From the NCBI GenBank assembly GCA_023634235.1, contig JAMKCF010000019.1, positions 6,575,947 to 6,639,946 of the forward strand: a stretch of 64,000 bases of DNA, read 5' to 3'. Below the pieces are notes generated by a model. It saw nothing but the letters and a program-made list of their open reading frames with translations. It was not told the origin of the DNA and searched no databases. This stretch comes from Pisaster brevispinus (taxonomy: Eukaryota > Echinodermata > Asteroidea > Forcipulatida > Asteriidae). Shown here piece after piece: positions 12,701-24,700 of the stretch (position 1 is its first letter; each line of letters opens with the position of its first letter). A program made the translations under genes and the position numbers.

Positions 12701-15700
12701 CAGCAATAGTATTAAAAATAATTGGGGTCCAGGAATTTCTAAAATCCTTGGGTGATCCCGGACAAAATTTGAGAATCCCAGTCTGCACTGGTTAACAGGA
12801 GAAATTGTAACTTCATTATGAACTTTTTGGGGGGTTGAATGGAAGTTAGTCAAATCTTATAGGCATTTGAGGCTGAGGTTTTTGCGGCTGTAAATAACTG
12901 AAAGAATCAAACATGAAATCCTCCTTTAATGGGAATACATGTTTACTTTAAGTACAATCTTAACAGGTAAGACTATAATAGCATCAATTTAGTTTGCTGA
13001 CATCAAGTTACATCTTTACATATTTTTACTTTAATTTGGGTTTTGAACTAAGAAAAATTGACTGGAGCTGGACTTGAAGCAATGACCTTCGCATAAACAT
13101 AACGGCGCTCTACCAACTGAGCTATCCAGCCCTTTGTTGGCGGTCTCCCTATTAGTCAATATCTTTGTTCGAGGTGCCAGTCAGAAGCCATTTATAACCG
13201 CTGCTGTATAGCCAGGGATCACACCCAAGTTTACAATACAACCTGGAAAGCGGCAGCCAGAGGATCACCTCAAGGGGATGCAACTTTCATTGACTAATAG
13301 TGCCAACATAGGGCTGGACAGCTTAGTTGGTAGAGCGCCGGTATAGTAATCCGGAGATCGTTGGTTCAAGTCCCGCTCCACTCAATTTTTCTTAGTTCAA
13401 AACCCAAACTATTTACAATTTACCAGTCTGTTTCCCTCATGGTTTATTACTTCATATTTTACTTTCTTTCAAATAAAAATACAGAAACATGATTGATGAT
13501 TGTTAAAAGATTATTCTCAGACTAGCAGTGTTTTATGCTCCGTTTAACTAAGAAACTTACTTTAAAAGAGCATATGTTATTTCCAGACAGGTTCAAAACT
13601 TCCAGTTTTGTGTTAGCATCTAAGCAATGTCCTATTAAAGAAAAAACAGCTGTCATTTATGAGATTGTACTTAGTCAAAACAAAGTTTAAATGTTACTTA
13701 TATCAGTTTCCGTAGTTCATTTTGTTTTTTCAGTTTTGTATTACGTTTCACTTCTTTTTTTTAACACAAGAAAACAGCACATATGTACAAACATTTATTC
13801 TTAAAAAAACAATAGTACTCATGGGAAAAGGATTGTACACTTCAAACATTTCACTAAAATTAGTAAAATACCTGATAAAATTGTATGAGCATAGTTTGGA
13901 TCACAAATTGTAGTGTAAAGTTCAAACTACTTACATAGCATGATCCAGGATAAACAATGGTTTTAGTTTTTCCCCGATACCAAAGTAAAAGCAATGTGGA
14001 GTTTCTGAATCCTGAGTGAAACAATTTATCCCCACCATACACACGTACATCTTTTTGACATTTTTGAGGTTGAAATACTTCTTTTTTGACATCATTTTGT
14101 TTTCACAAGTGACCCAGGACCTAGGCACAGATATTTCAAAGGATGGTCAAGTGGAGAAAAAGTAACTTTTATTTAAAAAAATAGTTTTAATTGAACACTA
14201 ACTAAGCACTGTATCACAAAACAGAAGTGGGCAAAAATAACAGTGTATTGCTGATATATAATTTTGCATAACTGACACAAATGTAAAAACTTACCAATTT
14301 TTTCAATTCTGTTGGAAGCTAGGTTTAGATTGTTCAATCTGGTTAATCTACTCAACCCCTGTAGGAAAAAAAAAACACCACATTAATTGTGGAATTTGTG
14401 TTGCCTACTGTGAAAAAAAGCATCAGCATTTTTAAGTAAAAGGTAGTACCAACTCACACTCGCCAGTCACTCAACGCGAAAAGGTTGTACTTCCTGCAAT
14501 TACTTTTGTGGCTGTATTAAGATAATTTCAGAAAAAGACAATACTAAAAAGCACTGTAATCAAAACAGCATGACATTTTAAATATTTTATTTAAACATTT
14601 TGTGAAGCAGGTAAAGTCAGTTTCTGAAAATTTCATGCCAGAATACAATTTTTCATTGTTTTTCTCATACTGATCAGTTGGAAAAATAAGCATTGTGAAT
14701 AAATCAAGTTTTAACATTTTTTTTATGATAACTTTTGTATCTTGTTGCTTTATGTTATAACTTCGGTAATTACAGTTTGCTTTTAAGTAGTTGGTCTGCA
14801 TATTTGATAAATGTAAGTTTACATTTAATGTACGTGTAGGGAAGCCTCTTGACACTGAAAATCCCCCTGGACATATGGACAGTGTTCCATATCAATACCT
14901 CTCGTCACTAACCCCTGGAAAAGAAGTGCTGGAAAACAACACTGATTGGCTAACCAAAAGTGACCACTCTGCACGCAAGCTTGTTAAAAAGTTTCCAGTG
15001 TTTGTAGGGCACTTGTCAAAATGTCAAAATGTCAAAATGCATTTTGACGCAATCCACTTCAAATGATTCATGTCTTTAGATGGTCACCATAAATTGCATA
15101 CGTAGACATGTCACAAGACCGAGTTAGAAAGAGAGGGGACCAGTTGCTCTATGACTTGATGCCTCTTTTAAAAGCACTCTGCGTACATTTCTAACGCAGA
15201 ATTTATCAACCGCCAACATAAGGCTGGATAGCTCAGTTGGTAGAGCGCCGGTACGTTAATCCGGAGGTCGTTGGTTCAAGTCCCACTCCAGTCAACTTTT
15301 CTTTGTTCAAACCCTAATTAATCAAAGGACTAATTAAAATATCCAATATAATTAGATATTTCAAAGTCACACTTCCAGGGGACGATTGAGCAAGGAATTC
15401 TGAGAAAAAATGCAGCGAGCTCGTACACTACTGGGAACGAGGTTGGGTCATGTCTGGCATGGCCATAAGTTTTAAGGATAACAATTGCTGCCTAAGGATT
15501 CAAAGTTGTTGAGACAAGCTTGTCACCTGGAGGTAGCAACTGCTAACAACAAGACCTTACAATTGTACAAATGAGGCAATGGCAAAAGGCTCAAAGGACA
15601 CCCTCAAAAGGGAATAAGCACTTGGAAAAGGTCCCACGAGGGCACCAGTTTGTGCGGAGTTGTAGGACTCTGACTTGTTGACAAAGAACCCCAGACTCCT

Positions 15701-18700
15701 TGTCAGTTTGCAGACAACTCCTATGTTCTAAGAGGTCTCGTCTAACAGCTGTAAAATACTAGTGCTGTTTGAGTAAGAGATTGTAGTGGACTCTACAGCT
15801 TTCCTTTTTTTTTACATCCTTGATGAACTTTAAAGAGGGCACAAAATGACCCAAAATGAATACATACACACGCACACACACAAGTGTGTAAACACCTCCA
15901 ATCGGGGACCTCCTATTGTCCCTCTTTTGTTTGGACTCTAACTTTTTGGCAACAGCTCCCATTGGTTTTGTACACAATTTCTAACTGGGGACCTTTAGCC
16001 AACCGGGGACCCTATTGTCCTCTTTTGTTATAGGTCCCCGGTTTGAATGTGAAAACAAACTCACACACACACAAGTGTGTAAACACCTCCAATCGGGGAC
16101 CTCCTATTGTCCCTCTTTTGTTTGGACTTTAACTTTTTGGCAACAGCTCCCATTGGTTTTGTACACAATTTCCAACTGGGGACCTTTACCCAACCGGGGA
16201 CCCTATTGTCCTCTTTTGTTATAGGTCCCCGGTTTGAATGTGAAAACAAACTCACGCACACCCACACACATTCCTGTTTTTGCATCCCTGTGGAGACATC
16301 TTTTGTTCTTTCCTTTGTCCCTGTAGCTAAGAACCTCCCATAGACTTTGTACACAAAATTCCTTGTGGAGCAACCCAGTCTTTAGAATTTCCCTATGGAG
16401 ACCCTTTGTTTTCCCTTTTCTGTTTTGCTCGGTCTCCATAAGGTAGTGAATATGAAGGCACACACATACAGCTCATGAGAAAAGTTCAAGCATGTCGTCG
16501 TCGTCCGAAAGTGAACTTGATTGTCAGATTGTGAGGAAGTGTCAAATGCAACTAGTGACCAATTATATTGTTCATCATCTTCATTTAATGACCGCAACCA
16601 GACCGGTGCTGTCTGTGTAATGTCGCGGGCACGAGAATATCACACGTCCAGCTACGTCACTATTTCACGCAAAATGTTTGCTGCCACCATTGGTTACAGG
16701 CACCCATGTTTCTGAACGGCTTGCTGCTGCGGAGTGTTTTTTGGCCGCGAATTTCCTTTTTTTTTTAATACAAGAAAAGTGTAAAAATCCGACATTAAGG
16801 TAATGTACTAATAAATACATAATGTTTGAAATGGAGAGGGTTAGTTGGAGGTATTTTGTTTGGTCTTTAACAGTTTGGACATAATGGTAAATTTTTGGTG
16901 TCAAATTAATGTGACTGGAATGCGTCATTGTCAATTCATCAGTACGAATGTATATTTGGTTTGCGGTAACACCATGTGTATATCTACTTTGCTTTGTAGA
17001 ATTGTTTTTTGGGAACTAGGTCTTGCTTTATTCTACTGCTGCAGAGTAGTTTTTGGAAATTCGAGAGACTACTTAGTTCTGAAAAGAACTGACGATGACT
17101 AGAGCAAGCTAGTTGAAACGTTGAGACCAATTAAGAACTCACTCCGCGGCAGTGAAGTTAATGTAACGAGAAGTCCCCTCGATCCACTAAGCAAAAGTAG
17201 TAGTCCCGGCCGATTTCCTACCTTCCGCCCAGGTAGTAGTTATTAAGCAGGACAGCTCTTTTCAGAACTAATTAGTCTCCAGAATTTCCGAAAACTACTC
17301 CGGGGCAGTAGAATAAATTAAGACCTAGTTCCCAAAGAACAAATCTACACAGCAAAGTATACACTACACATGGTGTTACCGCAAATTTAATTTTGATACC
17401 TCACCATGCAATGCCTCAAAAATTATTTATCAGTATGAGAAAAACAAACAACAGAGTCCCAGAAGCAATTGAAAGTATTTCACTTTAAATGTCTCAATAA
17501 ATTTAGAAACAGACAAAATAATGAATTCAAATAACTACAGATGCATTTCGACCCTCATACAACCCCAATGACAGCTACATGTACCGGTACTTTTTAAGGG
17601 CTTACAAAGTGATGCATCACAATCTTAAGTCACCATGCCAGAAACACTGGGGCAAGTCCCTTCTATTAATGATAAGTGTACTGGGTTCTTTCAGGTGCAT
17701 CAGAAGGTTGAAGCTACAATGTATTAATGGTTAAGTTCTTTCCACCCATAGTAGTGTGGTAGGAGTCTATGAAGGAATACTTACCCACTGAGCAACTGCT
17801 AATGCATTTTCCCTAACCAACAGCTTTAATTTACTGAGACAACAGCATACTCTCTGGCCCTACCTATAAAGCCCCACAGCCCGGCCGCCATGTTAAATTG
17901 AAGAATATCCAAATGTACCTCCACAGGATCGAGTGCTTGTGGGGAGGAGGGAGGGACGCTCTACAGTTAAGTGTTCATTTGTAGACTCCTACCATACTAC
18001 TAGAGGGGAGAGGGGAGTCTACTTCACTCAATTTACCATAGAGCAAGACCCAGTAACTAGGGCCCTGTTGACATCTTTAGTCATACTAGCTTGCCGGTGA
18101 AACTCTGTCACTCGAGCATGATAGTGCCGTTTACTATGATTTTCTCAACACCCAGCCACGGGTGACAAAAAGACCAAACAAAATAGCTCGAAAATTGCCT
18201 ACTGGATTCTCAACATGTGAAAGATGCAACATCAGACATTTTGTGGCGTGTTGTGGCCAAGCGGTCTAGTTCACCGGATCCAAGCTCCGGTGTTATCAGC
18301 AGCAGAGTGTGGGTTCGAATCCTGGTCATGACACTTGTGCCCTTGAGCAAGGCACCTAACCATAATTGCTTCGTAAAAAGTTGGGAAGGTAGTGCATTCT
18401 GCTCGTTACCAACCAGGCTCCTAGTGGATGATACCCATGCCTATATCCTTACGGACTATGAAGGGGGTAACCCTGTTTCAGTGCCCCTGGTGACAGTTGA
18501 TCTGGGTTGACAGCCCCAATCAGTTAAGTGTAGCCCTCACCTTGAAGTGGTCGTCCGGCCTTGTGAGTTGGGCGATATCTCATTTTAAAAAATGTTTAAA
18601 ATTAAAAAGAATTTAATTGTACTCAGGATCATTTTTTGTGCTCCAAATCAAATATTTTTTAATCCACATCGAAGAAACAATATCAATAAGTCTGCCCTTC

Positions 18701-21700
18701 TCATTTGCCTAACACTGGTGCCCTGCTGTCTCGGTCGGAGTGGTGGTTGTAAATCAACGACCGTTTAATGGCACACTGGTTATAGGCGCTGCAGCGGACG
18801 TTTGGATGAAATCAGGGACCTCCTATTGTCCCTCTTTTGTTTGTACAGAAAAACTTTGGCAACAGCTTCCATTGGGTTTGTATATACTTTCCAACTGGGG
18901 ACGTTTACCCAGCCATGGACCTTATTTTCCCTTTTGTGATAGGTCCCTAGTTTTAATGTGTACACCAACCACACAAACACACCCATGGAAAGACATCTCG
19001 GAAACAGTATGCCCCTTATGTGGCTTCACCAACCAGGGGCATAAACATTGACTGGGGGAGGAGGAACCCTAGATAATTTCATTAAAGAAATGAGTAAATG
19101 ACAAAAAAGTACTCACTGTATCTGCATGTCAGGTGGGACAGCTAGGTTGGAAACAGTATTCACTCAAGCCCTCAGTTCAACCTGCACAGTACCAAGCACT
19201 AAGCATTGCCCAGTGTCGGGCAGAGAACGACCCTTGACAGGGACACTACCCTACCCCTAGCATGTCTGGAGTAAATTCATGCCTCATGACGACCCGAGGT
19301 TTAGCGCCACTGCTAAGCATCAGTGATCACTCACTCTCAGTGGGAAAACTCATGACTTACTTCAACCATTGAGGGAGTATAAAGGCTTTGCACAGTCACG
19401 CGACCCCCATGGCAACCGCTATACGCCGCCATGACAGGGGCGGGCACAACCCGTGTGAACGTACACACACACACAGTCACACATAACACTCCCGTCAATC
19501 ATCCATCGTTTGTAAACAAATAAACCACACAATTCGAACAAGAAATGGCGACTCGTGAAGCTAGACATCCTACCGTTCCTTCCCTGCCGAAATATCGTGG
19601 GTCCTTGGCCGTAAAACAGCTGAAATTGTATGATGATAAGTTTAAATTGATTGGCAGTATCAACCCCTACAATATGAGTGGCAAGTTTTTCGCCGAATCC
19701 ATGGAAATGTGGCCGGAAATAGAGTTTCCTGATATCGTTAACTACTTGTTGTTCAGCACAAGTCGCTACACAAAAGAGCAGTTAAAGGCTTACAAAAGCT
19801 TAGAAGCTTACCAGTATTTTGTTGCTGGCTGGGTGAGATGTGTTTTCGTAGGAAGGGCGACCGATACCGTGAAGATTTTGATCGCAAAGGTATGTGTTTT
19901 TGGCTTTTACTTCGATTTAGGATTGGTCATGTGGGTAAACAAAAAACAGGTACCGGTAGTCGTTAGTGTAGTGTAGCAATACGGCCCCACCATCCCCACT
20001 GCATGCGTTATGCCATTGACTGTGCAGTGCAGCAATGGAATACCCTGCAGTAGCACTGACACTTGTGTTGGCAATCACATCACTTCAGCCAACGCAGGGT
20101 CTTTCTTTGTATACACCATGTACACAGGCCTGCAGTCTACTCCTTCTGCTAAGCCTGCCCTAAACAATATTTTAACTACTTCCTAACTGCTAACAGCTTG
20201 TGCTGCAATATTTTGACATTGAAGCCTGAGGTTTGTTCATTTTTAAAATTAATCATTTTTAAAATTAATCATTAATTTATTAGGCCAATATTTCCCCCCC
20301 AGATGTTTCTTTTCCAACCCATTTAGTAGGGTTTCTTTTTCATGTAATTTTTAGGATGCAAAAGTTGCCCCAAGCAATTGTTGATAAGAAATATCTTGTT
20401 AGGATGGTGGGACTTCCAAATGTATACCTTAAAATGAAAAAAGTCAGGGAAAATTCATACAGAAATTCCAGGGTTTTGCTTAATACCATTACCAGCTGTA
20501 ATTCAGTTTTTCAACCTTGTACATTTATTTATAAGACTTATCGTAGTTTTCCTTAAACTTCATACCAAGGATAATACATTTTTAAGTTGCACGTGAAAGT
20601 CTCTCTACTTGAAAATCAAGAAAAACGATGAAATCTAGCCCTCTTACTAGGTCTTGGGGATCGCTGATTTATATTTGATGTTTTTTTCTCCATACAGGTT
20701 AACCACTATCAGCGCTTGAATGAGCCTCCATTGACACCCTGGGTGGCTGCAACAAACAATGGCACAGTAACAACAGCTCACTGCAACTGCATGGCGGGCT
20801 TTGGTGAAGCCTGTTCTCATGTTGGGGCTTTGCTGTTTGCAATAGAGGCTGGAGTACGCCTAGTGAAGTCCAAGACATGTACATCTGCTCCCTGTAAATG
20901 GATTATGCCAACTCCTGTGTCAAGTGTGCCATATCATGAACTGAGAGACATTGACTTTACCTCATGTAAAACGAAAAAGAAGAAAATAGATGCACAGATA
21001 AGTGGAATTCCATCTTCTAGTTCACAGCAACAAGTGTCTGTACCTACATCCAATGCAATTGGTACTGCGAAAGCTACTTATGTCCCATCAGCAGCACAAA
21101 TCAGGCAATTCTATGAACAACTGCACTCTACAAAGACTAGTCCTGCCATCCTATCACTTATTCCACCTTACAACCACAATTACCGGCCAAAGACAGAAAC
21201 TCTCAATCTGCCCAAGCCACTGACTGAACTGTACCAAGAAGAACTTGTCTCACTGGGCTACCAAGATTTACTGGCCGAATCCAAGGAGACATTCGCTAAG
21301 ATCACTGTTAGTGCAGCGCAGTCTCAGGTGATAGAAAAGTCTACAAGATCCCAAAGCAAGTCTTTTCTCTGGTTTCAGATGCGAGCTGGAAGGATACTAG
21401 CTAGCAAGTTCCACCAGGCTTGTCATACCGACCCAGCATTGCCATCAATAAGTCTCATCAAAAATGTGTGTTATGGATCCAAATTCTCATCGAAGGCTAC
21501 ACAGTGGGGTTGCACACATGAGGAAAAGGCACTGGACCAGTATAAACAGGTACTGTATATTAGTTCACATGGCCTATGCATACAGTTAGTCTCAGATGTG
21601 AACCCCATGGATATCTTTACTTTTTTATCTAGATGAAAATTATTCAGGTGGTTGGGGGAAAGGGAAGAGACCAGGGATTTGCAAAGGGATTCTTTGAATA

Positions 21701-24700
21701 AGGAAATAGTTTGGACAATGGCTGCCAGACAGGTTCACGTGCGAACAAGATAAACAAAATGATCTATATTCAGCAAAATGCCCCTTCCTGTATTCAGTGT
21801 GTTTTTTTCATACTGTTTAAATTTTATTTTATTATTATTATATTTGTTTGCAGATAATGAGTGAACTTCATGATGACTTCAGTGTGAGCGACTCTGGTCT
21901 TCAAGTGAATACTGACTACCCACATCTCGGAGCAACTCAGATGGCATATCATCCTGTGGTTGTCATGGCACAGGATGTGTTGAAGTTAAATGCCCCTTCT
22001 GTGTGAGAGACTACAACCTTACTGAAGCCATAGACAATGGCATTAAAATGTGCCTTGTAAAAACCAGTGATGGTGCTGTGCAACTCAACCGAAGGCATCC
22101 ATACTGGTCCCAGGTGCAGCTGCAACTACTAGTGTCTAAACTTAAGTTTGCAGACTTTGTTGTTTGGACAAATGGTGATATTTACATAGAGAGGGTCCAA
22201 CCAGATATTGCGTTCATCAGTGCCAGTCTTGCCAAAGCTAAAGAACTCTATGTGACTGGTATTCTGCCCGAGCTACTTGCAAAGTGGTACACAAGGCCAG
22301 TAACCATGGAAGCTTCCATACGTGTCAATAATTTGTATTGTTACTGCAGGGTTAAAATAAATGAGTCGCTTATTTTGGTTTGTGATAATGAGTCATGTCT
22401 GTTTCGCAGATTTCATCTAAAGTGCTGTGGGTTGTTGCGAAGGCCAACAGGTAAGGTTTGGTTTTGTCCAGACTGCAGAAGACAAAAGAAGGCTGGGGTT
22501 CCAGGACAGTCAAGCCCAACTCGCCAAAACTAATTTGTATGTTCCTGAAAACATTCTCGTTGATACAATGATAGGCTCTATCACATGTTTTAAAAATAAC
22601 AAAATTGAAGGCCTTTTAAAAATCAAGCCCAGTCGCAGTAAAAACAGATACAAACTTACAAAATAATGTGTTTTTTCTTATTTATTCATTTAGCTTGGTG
22701 ACCATAAACTTTACAGACTTACTTTTGGGGGGGGGGGGGTAGTGTAATTTACTTCTTTTTACCCCCACCCCCATTTCATTATAATCTTGCCATCAATGTT
22801 AAAATTGTTCAACCAATAATTTTAAACAGAATTGTTAACTTCTAGGTACAAGTATGTTTCAAATATTTTTGTTCAGTAAAGAAATTTAAGCTGAATTTTG
22901 GCTTTAAAGCTTTATTAAATTTGACTGGTTGCTGGCAGCAGTATTGTTAAAGATACAATTATCTTCTGGAATAGCCTTTACAAATTTGTGGGCCTGACTT
23001 ATTACAAATTGAAATTAATTATTGGTTTTTTTTTAACAAATCAAAATAATTATAATATAATAATTTATAATATGATAAGATATAATATAATAAATATATT
23101 AGAAATCTTTTAAATATATAATAATTAAAGTAAAGAAATATTTGCACATGTATTTTAAAAAGTATTTATTTATTACAACTAAAACTTCTTTCCACTGGAA
23201 TTGATGGTTTTCATTTATTTGTGTGTATATACATATCTAACTGGAGTTATACCTGCAAGGCCCTGTATAGAGCTGCTTAAGCACACAAATGTCCTTACCT
23301 CGGGATAATCTTGCTTAGCAAAACACCATGTCATGTACCTTACATGTAACAGATTAAAACACAAACTTTACCTTAACAAAAAGTGCTAAGCATATTGTCA
23401 GCCAAACAGCTCTGCGAAGCAAACAATTTGTTTACTTAGCAAATTTGTTTGCTTAGCAGCTCTGTGAAGTTGCAATAAGGACGACTATCATTCAGAACCC
23501 TTCTTCACCGTGATAAATGGTGTTTAAATCAAAGGGCCCAGGGGGCTGATTTCACAAACACCCAAGATTGATCTTGTCTGTGTGTGCTGTCACAATAATA
23601 CAAATCACTAAGGTAAAATTGACAACTCGTACAAGTACACATGTATATTGCAAACTGTACCCATCTTAATCAACCGGTACCACCGACTTGCAGCAGTTTG
23701 TCAAAGCACAGCAAACAAATGCTACTTTATCAAGCAAGCACGGAGCACCATTACGTGACTTCACATAATCAATAGGTACTACTCCATGTCCAAGTATGGT
23801 ATACTTCTGCCGAACACATCCAATCACTCTTTCCACATGAATGCGGACGTTAGCTATAGACCTGGTGGATTCAATCTCTTCTGGAGACAGTTGAGGTTTA
23901 CCTCTTGTGAAACTTGGTATTTTTAGTTTTGCACAGTACAGCCCACAGCTATCTTCAATATCAAATCCACGGTCTGCTAACACCAAATCTCCAGGAAGCA
24001 AGTTCTGGAGCAGATCACAGTGTTCTGTCACAAACTTATCTGATGTACGTCCCCCCCCCCCCCATCCCTTAGAAATATATGATACAGTTCCCTGTGGTGT
24101 TATTCCTATTAAATACTTGGCAGTGTTATGATGCTTATAGGATGACCAGGTCTGTGCACGAGCTAGTAAATCTGATGGGCGCTCCATAAAAACTTAAAAA
24201 CAATCAATTATAACCACACAAGCAGAGAACTTATTTCTAAAACTCATGGGCAATGTAAGTTTCAATTCCTGTCTATCTGGCCAATGAACTAAAAATCCCA
24301 TAGCTGTATGCATAACCTCAATACAAGTCTGAAAAACTTGACATACTGTTGACGCATGAACATGGAATCGGTAGGCAAGATCCTGAACACATAAGTTTAA
24401 ACGAAGACGCATGAGAGTAAGCAATAGCTGCTGGAACTTGTTCAGAGAAGACCGTTGAACTAGACCTGGGCTTGTCAAATCAAGAACAGCCATCAATACT
24501 CCCAATGTTGGTAACCCAGTGTAAAACTTGACTTTCTCGTCGTCCTTAAAACTGTCCTCACAAAAAGAATAATTAGGGCTTCTCTTTGCAGCAACCTTAT
24601 TTTCAAGTCCTTCTAAATCAATACAGGTCAGGTTAGTCTGCACATTTGTAGATGTGCTGACAATTTTGTTCTCCACATGTTCATGGGAATCAGAAGAACA

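Larger units (their letters stand above)
11770..13560. other. LRRC9 intron with head-to-head SINEs
   Basis: 11770-13030 shows no recognisable gene or repeat apart from weak open frames. 13037-13407 is the inverted SINE pair listed separately. Confidence 0.45.

Noticed and set aside
15222..15297. Functional tRNA gene
   Set aside because: The cloverleaf is nearly complete, but U33 is replaced by C and the same head with the same tail recurs at 13037 and 13311, which marks it as a SINE.
22427..22666. Separate small gene downstream of the nuclease
   Set aside because: It is an alternative frame over the PHD-coding part and 3' end of the transposon nuclease gene.
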